Shown in pieces: positions 15,171 to 22,303 of a stretch of 52,429 bases of DNA (positions are counted from its first letter, which is position 1; every line of letters begins with the position of its first letter). The stretch lies in the IMG/VR virus record IMGVR_UViG_3300032516_002092, positions 1-52,429 of that record. One strand, 5' to 3'. The notes below the pieces were generated by a model. The model did not search any database. It was given only the letters and a program-made list of their open reading frames with translations, and had not been told where the DNA came from. The stretch comes from a virus. Made by a program: the position numbers and the translations under genes.

Positions 15171-15334
15171 CTGAGCAGGATTGGCGCCCAGGCTGGGCAG
15201 ACGAGTGTGATGACTGCTCGTGCCGAGTGGTTACCCTGTCTGATTTACCTGGATGCACGTGGGATGGCGCCATAGAGGACTGGCGCCCGCCGTGGTGCCC
15301 CTGGTGCAAGGGACAGGAGGGGAAGCATGAGTGA
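15167..15334 (+). CDS. Small Cys/Trp-rich protein
   Basis: A 55-residue protein from GTG 15167 that overlaps the preceding stop (GTGA). It contains C-x2-C-x-C (CDDCSC), a single Cys and a final CPWC, which together could form a zinc site, and several Trp residues. Strong coupling with both neighbours and a GGAGGGAGGG upstream support expression. Function unknown. Confidence 0.6.
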   Translation: MTEQDWRPGWADECDDCSCRVVTLSDLPGCTWDGAIEDWRPPWCPWCKGQEGKHE

Positions 15335-15494
15335 GGCGCCGGTCTGGCCGGAGCCAGGCGATATGGGCAAGTGTTTCGGCTGCGAGTACCAGGAACGTCA
15401 GTTTGGCCGGGACCATTATACCTGCATCGCCTTGGTGGAGCAGATACCGGAGTGGTGCCCGCTGCCCGATGCACCGGAAGAGGGGAAGCCGTGA
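15327..15494 (+). CDS. Small Cys-containing protein
   Basis: A 55-residue protein from ATG 15327, 8 bp inside the previous gene, with ACAGGAGGGG upstream. It has CFGCEY, then a Cys in YTCIAL and another in WCPLPD, giving four cysteines spaced like a small zinc- or Fe-S-binding module. The WCPLP ending is common in short phage proteins of unknown role. Its stop overlaps the next GTG start. Confidence 0.55.
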   Translation: MSEAPVWPEPGDMGKCFGCEYQERQFGRDHYTCIALVEQIPEWCPLPDAPEEGKP

Positions 15495-15901
15495 GTGAGC
15501 ACGTGTCAGTCGAGTTGGGGAAGCGACTGGCGGAAGCGGGCCTGATGCATACTGAGTGGCGGACAGGAGACTGGGCTGTTCATCCAGAAAAGCCTGACTG
15601 GCTCATGCTGATACAAACAACCAAGGGAGGTATACTCTACTGGTATGATGCTCAACATACAGCCTCGTGGTGGACTCAAGGGCGACATATAGGAGTGGGT
15701 GCGGAGTTGGTCTGGCTGCCCACGGCGGGCCAGTGCCTGGAGGCGCTGCACCAGTTGGGGGGCATAGATGCCGGAGCCTTGGCTAACTATTGCCAGTGGG
15801 TGGTTGTACCTGAGCGGATGGCGAGCAGGGAATACTTGAATGGCTCCCTCGCCGAAGCCGCCGGTCTCGCCCTGGCGGCGGTACTGGAGGAGAGGCCATG
15901 A
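15491..15901 (+). CDS. Hypothetical phage protein
   Basis: The gene starts at GTG 15491 (overlap with the previous stop) and encodes 136 residues. The middle contains strands rich in Trp and Tyr (WAVHPEKPDWL, GGILYWYDA), followed by WLPTAGQCLEALHQLG, a pattern seen in short uncharacterised phage proteins that often lie in variable early regions. There is no catalytic motif that I recognise. It overlaps the DUF488 gene by ATGA. Confidence 0.6.
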   Translation: MSEHVSVELGKRLAEAGLMHTEWRTGDWAVHPEKPDWLMLIQTTKGGILYWYDAQHTASWWTQGRHIGVGAELVWLPTAGQCLEALHQLGGIDAGALANYCQWVVVPERMASREYLNGSLAEAAGLALAAVLEERP

Positions 15902-16269
15902 CGGTGCGAATCTGGACCGCACAGCTCGGCAAGCTGACCAAGGCGCTGCCTAAAGCGGTAGTGCTGGACGTGACGGTCAAGTCAGGCGACAAGGCGTTTG
16001 CGCCGACCTGGGCAAGGGTCCGAGGCTACAAGTCCGGCTTGATCAACGAAGGCATATACTCGTTCTTCTATCTCGAACGCATGGCTGAGAGCCGGACGCG
16101 GCGCCCTGAACGTTGGGCCGAAGTGCTGGCCATGCCCGAGGTGGTCTTGTGCTGCTACTGCAAGCCGGGCGCCTTCTGTCACCGGCTGCTGCTGGCTAAC
16201 ATCTTGGACGAGATGGGCGGCACTTACATGGGCGAGGTAGAGTCGCTGGCAGAAGGAGGCGCAACGTGA
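15898..16269 (+). CDS. DUF488-like protein
   Basis: A 123-residue protein with the signature of the DUF488 group: an early beta strand with a loop (DVTVKSG), a middle GYKSGLINEG, and the conserved VVLCCYCKPGAFCHRLLLAN at about 81-100, where CYC...CHR probably forms the active or metal-binding site. The biochemical role of the family is not established; it often occurs in mobile elements. It overlaps both neighbours (ATGA before, GTGA after) and so forms a unit with the VRR-NUC and PAPS-reductase-like genes. Confidence 0.78.
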   Translation: MTVRIWTAQLGKLTKALPKAVVLDVTVKSGDKAFAPTWARVRGYKSGLINEGIYSFFYLERMAESRTRRPERWAEVLAMPEVVLCCYCKPGAFCHRLLLANILDEMGGTYMGEVESLAEGGAT

Positions 16270-16541
16270 CCGTACGCCGGATTGATCGCATCCAGGTTGA
16301 CGTTGTTACCGGACTCCGGAGAGCAGGGGCAGACATCCAGCATTTGCATATGGTCGGGCATGGGTGCCCGGACTTGTTGGTGATCTTTCGGGGCAGTCTG
16401 TTTTTGCTTGAGCTCAAGTCGCCCGGCGGGCGCCTCACGCCGCTTGAACGCTGCTGGCATGACAGGTGGCCGGGACCGGTGCATATCGTCCACTCGCTCG
16501 ATGAGGCGCTGGTGGCCATCGGTGCCGAGGTGGTGCGGTGA
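16266..16541 (+). CDS. VRR-NUC domain nuclease
   Basis: A 91-residue single-domain VRR-NUC protein. The motif GCPDLLVIF is followed by LFLLELKSPGGRLTP, giving the D...(E)xK active site, and then the typical W near the end of the core (CWHDRW). Stand-alone VRR-NUC proteins in phages cut branched DNA such as Holliday junctions and can act in recombination or packaging. It starts at GTG 16266, overlapping the DUF488 stop, and overlaps the next gene by 4 bp. It may supply the resolvase activity apparently missing from the Hjc-like protein at 8383. Confidence 0.9.
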   Translation: MTVRRIDRIQVDVVTGLRRAGADIQHLHMVGHGCPDLLVIFRGSLFLLELKSPGGRLTPLERCWHDRWPGPVHIVHSLDEALVAIGAEVVR

Positions 16542-17272
16542 TCGAGATGCTGTCCTACGGTGCCGGTGTCAACTCGACCGCGCTAGCTATCCTGATGGTC
16601 AACCGAGGATGGCGGGGCGAGATCGTCTTCTCGGACACCGGCGCCGAATGGCCTGAGACCTACTGCCATCTCGACTACTTCGAGCAGCAGTGGCTCAAGC
16701 CTCGCGGCCTATCGGTGACGGTGTTGCGGGGCTTGCCTTGGCAACGCAAAGGCCAGGGGTGGTCGCTCATTGACTACTGTGAAGCCAGGAGCATGATACC
16801 GCTGGCGGCTATGCGGTGGTGTACGGTGGGGTGGAAGTCGGAGCCGCTGGAGCGCTACCGCCTGCACATCGGCGCTGACCGGGTAGCCATCGGGATTGCT
16901 GCCGACGAGGGCCATCGTCAGAAGGGCCATTGGTGCCCGCTGGTAGACGAGGGCATTGACCGCAAGGGCTGCATCCGCATCATCCAGGCCGAGGGGCTGG
17001 ACGTGCCGAGAAAGTCAGGATGCTGGCTATGTCCGTTCCAGCGGCGGTCACAGTGGCGGGAGTTGTGGCAGCAGCACCCGGACCTGTTCGAACGGGCGGC
17101 AAGGCTGGAGGAAGCGGTCGCAGAGAAGCGGGACAAGAACTGCACCTTCGACCCCGATGGCAAGCGAACCCTGCGCGACCTGGAGCGGGGCTTTCGGGCG
17201 CAACTGCCGATGCTGGACGATGAGGTGATGGCTGATTTGGTCGAGTACAAACCGTGTGTGTGTGGGCTGTAG
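16538..17272 (+). CDS. PAPS-reductase-like N-type PP-ATPase
   Basis: The 244-residue protein begins at GTG 16538 with LSYGAGVNSTAL, the PP-loop that binds ATP pyrophosphate in the PAPS reductase/DndC superfamily. FSDTGAEWPETY follows, as in that family. C-terminal cysteines (CWLCPFQ near residue 165 and CVCGL at the end) may bind a metal or Fe-S cluster. Phage relatives are common; known superfamily reactions include adenylation for sulfur transfer, including DNA phosphorothioation. No DndB, D or E partners are present, so the substrate here is unknown. Confidence 0.82.
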   Translation: MIEMLSYGAGVNSTALAILMVNRGWRGEIVFSDTGAEWPETYCHLDYFEQQWLKPRGLSVTVLRGLPWQRKGQGWSLIDYCEARSMIPLAAMRWCTVGWKSEPLERYRLHIGADRVAIGIAADEGHRQKGHWCPLVDEGIDRKGCIRIIQAEGLDVPRKSGCWLCPFQRRSQWRELWQQHPDLFERAARLEEAVAEKRDKNCTFDPDGKRTLRDLERGFRAQLPMLDDEVMADLVEYKPCVCGL

Positions 17273-17273
17273 G

Positions 17274-17696
17274 ATGCCGATGCCTAAAGGCGGGACGCAA
17301 ACACCCGAAGCCCGGGCCCGCATCAGCGCTGGCCTCAAGGGCAAGCGTCTATCCGAGGAGACCAAGGCGAAGATTCGGGCGTCGCTGCTAGGCCGCCAGT
17401 GCCGTTGGTCGGCCAGCACGCCACCGCCGCTGCCTCCGGTCAACGCCGAGGCTATCCAGCAGCAGCGGCGTGACCGGGAGCGCCGAGTGAGGGACATCTA
17501 CCACGAGTCGGGTGTGCGCTGTTGCACCTTGGCGGAGTGGGTCGAGTGGGGGTGCGGCCAGCACCTCTACGCCGATCGCGATATGGGAGTCGGCTTGAAG
17601 TGGTTCTGTGGCGAGGCGCTGCCGGGGTGGTGTGAGGGTCATAGGCAGGAGGGGCGTTGTGTGAAGTCTGACGCGAGACGGGAGGATGGGACATGA
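17274..17696 (+). CDS. NUMOD3-motif protein
   Basis: A 140-residue protein from ATG 17274; in-frame GTG codons at 17256 and 17262 are alternatives. Residues 6-40 contain two NUMOD3-like repeats (TPEARARISAGLKGKRLS and ETKAKIRASLLGR), a DNA-binding element found in GIY-YIG and HNH homing endonucleases. No nuclease domain follows; instead a basic helix and a Cys/Trp-rich tail are seen. It could be a remnant of a homing endonuclease or a free-standing DNA-binding protein. Confidence 0.65.
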   Translation: MPMPKGGTQTPEARARISAGLKGKRLSEETKAKIRASLLGRQCRWSASTPPPLPPVNAEAIQQQRRDRERRVRDIYHESGVRCCTLAEWVEWGCGQHLYADRDMGVGLKWFCGEALPGWCEGHRQEGRCVKSDARREDGT

Positions 17697-17887
17697 CAAC
17701 TTGTTGGCTGCTCTGGGAATGCTTGACCGCCGACGAACAGCGGGCCATCGAGGCGGCGTACCATCTGGCGCCAATCCGGAGGCTTGACTGGGAAGGCTTC
17801 TCTGAGATTGACAAGATCATGCGCCAGACACCGCGGGGCGAGCTGGGCCGGGTGCTGGCGGGGAAGGAGATTGTGAATGCCCGATGA
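17693..17887 (+). CDS. Small hypothetical protein
   Basis: A 64-residue protein, ATG 17693, overlapping the previous stop and ending 11 bp inside the next gene. It appears helical, with a TADEQRAIEAAYHLAPI segment at about 12-28. No domain is recognised. Coupling to the sigma-like gene downstream suggests that it belongs to the end of the early transcription unit. Confidence 0.55.
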   Translation: MTTCWLLWECLTADEQRAIEAAYHLAPIRRLDWEGFSEIDKIMRQTPRGELGRVLAGKEIVNAR

Positions 17888-18278
17888 GATCTGGCGGGAT
17901 CGGCCCGGCCCCATCGGCGGCCTCCCCGAACAGGAATGGCACGAACAGCATGGCCTGCCCCCGACCGATCCGGTCGCAGCCATCAAGGCCGTCTTGGCTG
18001 CCGTCGCCAGCAACGACCCCGTTCGCATCTGCACCGACGAACATGACGCCGCGGGCGGGTTTGTACTGACGGATCAGTTGGTGAGCCGCCTGGAGGTGGT
18101 GAACGCCGTGAGCAGACTCCCGTCGCCGCTCCGGGAGGCCGTCGAGTGCACCTACCTGTGCGGCCTGGACCGGGGCCAGACGGCGTGGCGGTTGAGGGTG
18201 CCGAGGGCGCTGGTGGACAGGTACCTCGACCAGGCGTTTGTGCTCCTGGTGGCGTTCGTGTTCGACTACCAGCCTTGA
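17877..18278 (+). CDS. Sigma-70 region-4-like regulator
   Basis: The 133-residue protein ends in a sigma-region-4-like HTH: VNAVSRLPSPLREAVECTYL then DRGQTAWRLRVPRALVDRYL at about 78-121, followed by a short hydrophobic helix. Phage late regulators of the ArpU/RinA type share this layout and sit just before terminase genes, as here. Its stop codon lies within the -35 box of the promoter at 18275. It may activate that promoter or help polymerase read through the terminator that follows. The specific mechanism is inferred. Confidence 0.65.
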   Translation: MPDEIWRDRPGPIGGLPEQEWHEQHGLPPTDPVAAIKAVLAAVASNDPVRICTDEHDAAGGFVLTDQLVSRLEVVNAVSRLPSPLREAVECTYLCGLDRGQTAWRLRVPRALVDRYLDQAFVLLVAFVFDYQP

Positions 18279-18303
18279 CAGGCCAGCCTAGCTGTGGTAT
18301 GCT
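18275..18303 (+). promoter_or_regulatory. Late-type sigma-70 promoter
   Basis: TTGACA at 18275-18280 and TATGCT at 18298-18303 with a 17-bp spacer. Transcription would start near 18310 and meet an intrinsic terminator about 20 nt later, before any gene. Confidence 0.85.
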
Positions 18304-18306
18304 AGG
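18287..18306. promoter_or_regulatory. Inverted repeat over the -10 box
   Basis: CCTAGC (18287-18292) and GCTAGG (18301-18306) are perfect inverted copies, 8 bp apart, and the right arm covers the -10 hexamer. A bound dimer would block the promoter. Confidence 0.45.
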
Positions 18307-18327
18307 GGCAATCCACTGGTGTGCCCG

Positions 18328-18362
18328 AAAGGCGCCCGCTTACAAGGCGAGGCGCCTTTTCT
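18328..18362 (+). terminator. Intrinsic terminator in the late leader
   Basis: AAAGGCGCC (18328-18336) pairs with GGCGCCTTT (18351-18359) across a 14-nt loop, and the 3' side continues into a T-run (TTTT, then CTGTT). It lies between the promoter at 18275 and the first late gene at 18386, so it must be bypassed for late expression from this promoter. Confidence 0.88.
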
Positions 18363-18385
18363 GTTGCACGGACACGCGAGGATAG

Positions 18386-19558
18386 ATGGCTAAGGCACCG
18401 GCGATCAGGGACCGAATCAAGGATCTGCGGCGGGTACGGGCCGGCGACCTTCTGCCCGAGCCTCGCAACTGGAGACGACACCCCAAGGCGCAAAGTGACG
18501 CCTTACTTGGCGTGCTTCGTGAGATAGGCTACGCCGATGCCCTCCTGGCCCGGGAGACGCCCGAGGGCCTGATGCTCATCGATGGCCACCTCCGGGCCAG
18601 TTTGACGCCGGATACGCTGGTGCCGGTCCTGGTCCTGGACGTGACCGAGGCCGAAGCGGCGACCATCCTCGCAACGCTGGATCCTCTCGCCGCAATGGCC
18701 CAGGCCGATAAGTCGGCACTGGACGCCCTGCTCAGAGACGTGAGCACTGGCGAGGCGGCGGTGCAGAAGATGCTGGCGGACCTTGCCAAGCAGAGTGGGC
18801 TCGATTACGGCGAGGAGCCAAAGCCTGACCCCGGCTCGCAGATTGACCGAGCCGAGGAGTTGCGGGAGAAGTGGCAGACAGAGCGGGGGCAGTTGTGGCT
18901 TGTCGGGAAGCACCGCCTGCTTTGTGGCGATAGCACGAAGGCAGAGGACGTGGCCCGGCTGATGGACGGGGAGCGGGCGGTAATGCTCTGGGCCGACCCT
19001 CCGTACTCGCGCGACTACGAGAGCCGTGGGGCCAAGGGCGATTGCGTGTCAACTGGAAGATGGGCAGCCATTTTGAGCAGCTTGGCGGGTTGGACCGCTC
19101 GGATTGGCAGTTGGTATGTGAAGCTGCCCTGGTACGACGCTGTAATCGCAGTGCCGGTACTAAGGCCGAAGCATCTTATCGTATGGGCAAAGCAAGGCTT
19201 TGGGCTTGGTAGGGGGGATTTTCGCCCCCAACATGAGATGCTTCTCTATGGGCGCGAGGGCGGCGTGTGTAACGCTGGCGCTGACCTGGGTGATGTCTGG
19301 ACATTCGCTGTCCCGTTCCGTGGCAGGATGCACCACGTCGCAGAAACGCCGACGCCGCTCATAGTGCAAGCTGTTGAGGTGAGTAGCCAACCCGGAGACT
19401 TGGTAGTCGACCCGTTCGCCGGAAGTGGTACTGCTCATGTCGCTGCAGAGCAACTCGACCGTGTCTGCTACGGCATGGAGATCGAGCCGAAGTACGTCGC
19501 CGTGTCCCTTCAGCGTATGGCCGACATGGGGCTCACGCCCAAGCTGGCCGATGCTTGA
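18386..19558 (+). CDS. ParB-like domain fused to DNA methyltransferase (second copy)
   Basis: A 390-residue fusion of a ParB-like domain (about 10-130, with LIDGHLR at 64-70) and an N4/N6 DNA amino-methyltransferase. The catalytic DPPY is at 204-207 and the AdoMet motif VDPFAGSGT near residue 350. The two halves are joined through HRLLCGDST (177-184), typical of phage enzymes next to terminase genes. It lacks the HTH insertions of the copy at 5103 and is not a recent duplicate. It probably modifies phage DNA before packaging. It is the first gene of the late operon. Confidence 0.9.
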   Translation: MAKAPAIRDRIKDLRRVRAGDLLPEPRNWRRHPKAQSDALLGVLREIGYADALLARETPEGLMLIDGHLRASLTPDTLVPVLVLDVTEAEAATILATLDPLAAMAQADKSALDALLRDVSTGEAAVQKMLADLAKQSGLDYGEEPKPDPGSQIDRAEELREKWQTERGQLWLVGKHRLLCGDSTKAEDVARLMDGERAVMLWADPPYSRDYESRGAKGDCVSTGRWAAILSSLAGWTARIGSWYVKLPWYDAVIAVPVLRPKHLIVWAKQGFGLGRGDFRPQHEMLLYGREGGVCNAGADLGDVWTFAVPFRGRMHHVAETPTPLIVQAVEVSSQPGDLVVDPFAGSGTAHVAAEQLDRVCYGMEIEPKYVAVSLQRMADMGLTPKLADA

Positions 19559-19576
19559 TACACGGTCTACAGAATT

Positions 19577-19993
19577 ATGGTAAACCTGAAGTACACCAGC
19601 GAGGCGATAATCGAGGCGCTCAAGTCCGTCAACGGCATGGTGTACCTGGCTGCCCGCAAACTGGGTTGCGAGCCCAAGACCATCTACAACCGAGCCAAGC
19701 AGGTGCAGGAAGTCCAGCGGGCCATTGAGGACAGTCGGGGCGAGCTGGTGGACATTGCTGAGCAGAAGCTCCGGGGGGCCGTGCTGGATCGGGAGCCGTG
19801 GGCGGTGGCGCTGGTGCTCAAGACGCTGGGCAAGAGCCGGGGATACGTCGAACGGCAGGAAGTCACCGGCCCCGATGGCACGCCGCAGCAGCATGTAGTG
19901 AGGTTCGACCTGTCGGGCCTGACCGATGAGGAGCTAGACCAGCTTGACACGCTCACTGGCAAGATTGCCGAGTCGGTCCGAGATACAGGCTGA
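19577..19993 (+). CDS. Terminase small subunit
   Basis: A 138-residue protein directly before the large terminase. Residues 6-40 hold an HTH (IIEALKSVNGMVYLAARKLG then KTIYNRAK), followed by a helical oligomerisation region and a C-terminal strand-helix end. This is the usual layout of small terminase subunits that recognise the packaging site. The ATG at 19577 is 18 bp after the methyltransferase stop. The large subunit gene overlaps its last 50 bp. Confidence 0.85.
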   Translation: MVNLKYTSEAIIEALKSVNGMVYLAARKLGCEPKTIYNRAKQVQEVQRAIEDSRGELVDIAEQKLRGAVLDREPWAVALVLKTLGKSRGYVERQEVTGPDGTPQQHVVRFDLSGLTDEELDQLDTLTGKIAESVRDTG

Positions 19994-21371
19994 ACGATGG
20001 CGCCGGACCCAGCGCGACCGTGACGGCCTGTTCGCTGGCATCGAGCGCCTACTCGGCTTCACCATCGCCCGCCACCCGTCGCCGGGCTGCCCCGAACACC
20101 GGGCGCCCCTGGACTTCCTGGCCGACTTGTACTTCGGCCAGGTGCAGCGGGCCATCGGGCTAGCGGCCCGAGGCGGCGGCAAAACTCGTCTCGTGAGCAT
20201 ACTAGAGTGGCTCGTCGCCTGCCGGGATAAGACATGGATGTTTCATGCTGGCGGCGTCGAAGAACAGGCCAAACGAGCCTACAGCTACGTCCAGGAGTAC
20301 GTCGGCCTGCCGGCCTTCGCTGGCATGGTGGCCAGCAGCTTGATGAGCGAGACTCGCTGGGCGAACGGCTCCCGCCTGGAGGTCCACAGCGCCACGATCA
20401 ACCAGGTGAGTGGCGCCCACCCCCGCCTCAAGGTAGCTGACGAGGTGGAGATGTGGGACCCCGCCGTCCTGGAGAAGTTCTGGGGCATGGGCACGGGCGA
20501 GGGAGTCCAGACGGTCCTGATCAGCACCCGAGACCAGGCCGTCGGGCTCATGCAGATGCTCCTTGACGAGGCGCCAAAGCGGCAACTGGCCGTCTACTCA
20601 TGGTGCATCTGGGACGTCAAGCAGCCCTGCCCCGACTGCCTGAAGGGCGGCTGCGAGCTGTGGGATCAGTGCCAGGGCAAGCACCAGCACAGCAGCGGCC
20701 ATCGGCCCCGGCTGGACTTGGTGGACAAGTTCTTGTCGGTGGACCGGGACACCTGGGAAGCCCAGTACCTTTGCAAGCGGCCAGGCCAGGCGGGTTTGTG
20801 CTTTCCCGACTTCGTGAGTGAGCCCGGCAGCCCGGAGCACAGCAACGTCACCGAAGCGGCGGAGTTCGACCCGCAGTACTCGGTCGAGTTGTGGTGTGAC
20901 GACAACGTGGTGCTGCCCCGGGCCATCCTGTTCGTGCAGGAAGACGGCTCCGGCAGGCTGCGAGTGTTCGAGGAGTACTACCGGGCCGGGTACCTGCAAG
21001 CGTCAAGTGTGGCCACGGCGGTCGAGAGGCTGACAGAACTGGGCAAGTTCCCGCCGGAGAAGGCAGTAGTGCCGGCCGATGCGGCGGCGCTTCGACTGGC
21101 CTTCACGCAGGCCGACGTTGACGTCGCGGTGCCTCGTGACTACCGGCGGCGGGAGGGTGCCAGCATTCTGGCGCAGCGCATTCGCACGGCTAGCGGACAG
21201 CGGGCTCTGCTGATTCACCCGCGCTGCACTGCTACCATTCACTCGCTGAGGATTGCCTACCGGCCCCTGATTGCGCCGGGCGTGTACGGGGACGAGCCCG
21301 CCAAACACGCCGAGGATCACGCCCAGGACGCGTGTTGCTATGGCACCTGGGTACATCGGTGGAGCAGTTAG
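19944..21371 (+). CDS. Terminase large subunit
   Basis: The frame starts at TTG 19944, with AGGAG 10 nt upstream inside the small-subunit gene; a second TTG at 19965 is possible. From 19944 the protein has 475 residues. ATPase motifs: LAARGGGKTRL around 73-83 (Walker A) and KVADEVEMWD around 163-172 (Walker B, D166, E167). The C-terminal nuclease half includes CDDNVV and ending DHAQDACCYG. A compact cysteine cluster (C229, C232, C237, C243) lies in the region between ATPase and nuclease and could bind zinc, which is unusual. It drives DNA into the head and cuts it. Confidence 0.92.
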   Translation: MTRSLARLPSRSEIQAERWRRTQRDRDGLFAGIERLLGFTIARHPSPGCPEHRAPLDFLADLYFGQVQRAIGLAARGGGKTRLVSILEWLVACRDKTWMFHAGGVEEQAKRAYSYVQEYVGLPAFAGMVASSLMSETRWANGSRLEVHSATINQVSGAHPRLKVADEVEMWDPAVLEKFWGMGTGEGVQTVLISTRDQAVGLMQMLLDEAPKRQLAVYSWCIWDVKQPCPDCLKGGCELWDQCQGKHQHSSGHRPRLDLVDKFLSVDRDTWEAQYLCKRPGQAGLCFPDFVSEPGSPEHSNVTEAAEFDPQYSVELWCDDNVVLPRAILFVQEDGSGRLRVFEEYYRAGYLQASSVATAVERLTELGKFPPEKAVVPADAAALRLAFTQADVDVAVPRDYRRREGASILAQRIRTASGQRALLIHPRCTATIHSLRIAYRPLIAPGVYGDEPAKHAEDHAQDACCYGTWVHRWSS

Positions 21372-21382
21372 GAGCGGCAGAA

Positions 21383-21679
21383 GTGAAGTTAGTCACGGCA
21401 TGGGATGCACTCACGCCAGGGGAGAAGGTCCGCTCCGCAATGTGGGAAGCAGCAGCCCGCTGGGGGATAATGTGGTGGGAACTTGACAACGGCAGGACAT
21501 TACGGCTCCTGTACCGGACCGAGACGGGAAGACTGCCACTCCCCTTGGCCCACATGCGGACCGGCTCTGCGACTGTAACGTCTGAGGTCTCCAAGGGCGG
21601 TCCCGAGTATCAGCGGCTGGTTGACTTTGTTACCGAAGTCGAGCAGCGGGCAGGCGTCGAGGTGGCGCTGGTAGTGTAG
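21383..21679 (+). CDS. Small hypothetical protein
   Basis: A 98-residue protein from GTG 21383, with GGAGCGG upstream. It has a helical first third (WDALTPGEKVRSAMWEAA), a Trp-rich WGIMWWEL strand, and a C-terminal EYQRLVDFVTEVEQ helix. No domain is recognised. It lies in the late operon between terminase and portal, where small accessory genes (moron-like) are common. Confidence 0.6.
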   Translation: MKLVTAWDALTPGEKVRSAMWEAAARWGIMWWELDNGRTLRLLYRTETGRLPLPLAHMRTGSATVTSEVSKGGPEYQRLVDFVTEVEQRAGVEVALVV

Positions 21680-21688
21680 GAGTAGCAG

Positions 21689-22018
21689 ATGGACTCGGAC
21701 ACCTGGGAGTTGTGGAAGCGCCTGCCGGAGCCCAAGCGGTTGCACTGCGAGAAGGGTATTTGCCACGTGATCGTGAGCGACCCGACTGGCGGCTACAGCG
21801 TTGGTCCGGACACCGATATGGATGATACTATCCACACAGATGCCCTCACAGAAGAGCAGGCCATCTGCATGGCCACGGATGAGGTGCGGAAGCTTCAGTG
21901 CCCTCGCTGCTATGGTAGTGGTTACCGGACGCTGTTCGCTTCCTTCGTCCCACTGGACTGCAAGAAGGAGACTTGCGACGTTTGTGGGGGGACTGGCTGG
22001 AAGCAGTCAGAGGAGTAG
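21689..22018 (+). CDS. Small zinc-binding protein with DnaJ-type Cys repeats
   Basis: A 109-residue protein, ATG 21689 after the GAGTAGCAG leader. Its C-terminal part carries CPRCYGSGY and CDVCGGTGW, two CxxCxGxG-type repeats like those of the DnaJ zinc-binding domain, at about 72-105. The N-terminal half has no recognised motif. Such short proteins may bind RNA or unfolded proteins. Function unknown. Confidence 0.65.
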   Translation: MDSDTWELWKRLPEPKRLHCEKGICHVIVSDPTGGYSVGPDTDMDDTIHTDALTEEQAICMATDEVRKLQCPRCYGSGYRTLFASFVPLDCKKETCDVCGGTGWKQSEE

Positions 22019-22021
22019 CAG

Positions 22022-22300
22022 ATGAGTGGCTGGCCAGCATGGTGGGCTGATGTGCAGAGGGAAGCTGCGCAGGAGAGAACTGAGCCTACCAGAACGGAGC
22101 GGAATTGGCGGAGCCTGAACTGGGGCGGGTGTGCGATTCCGCTCTATGGGGCTCTCCTGCTTTGGCTTGGCATGCTTTCTCAGTGGGGGCACCCTTGGGC
22201 GGGAACCATCGCTTTGGTCGGCGTCCTGGCCCCAGTTGCCTTGTATTGGGTGTGGATTGCGTGGGGGATTCTTACGGACACGAATGAGGGACCGGAGTAA
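22022..22300 (+). CDS. Small two-pass membrane protein
   Basis: A 92-residue protein from ATG 22022. A charged N-terminal stretch with many Arg and Glu is followed by two hydrophobic segments, about 38-53 (IPLYGALLLWLGML) and 61-82 (AGTIALVGVLAPVALYWVWI), and a short acidic tail. The layout predicts a hairpin with both ends in the cytoplasm. Two-pass membrane proteins of this size can be holins, but no endolysin is nearby. Function unknown. Confidence 0.6.
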   Translation: MSGWPAWWADVQREAAQERTEPTRTERNWRSLNWGGCAIPLYGALLLWLGMLSQWGHPWAGTIALVGVLAPVALYWVWIAWGILTDTNEGPE

Positions 22301-22303
22301 GCC

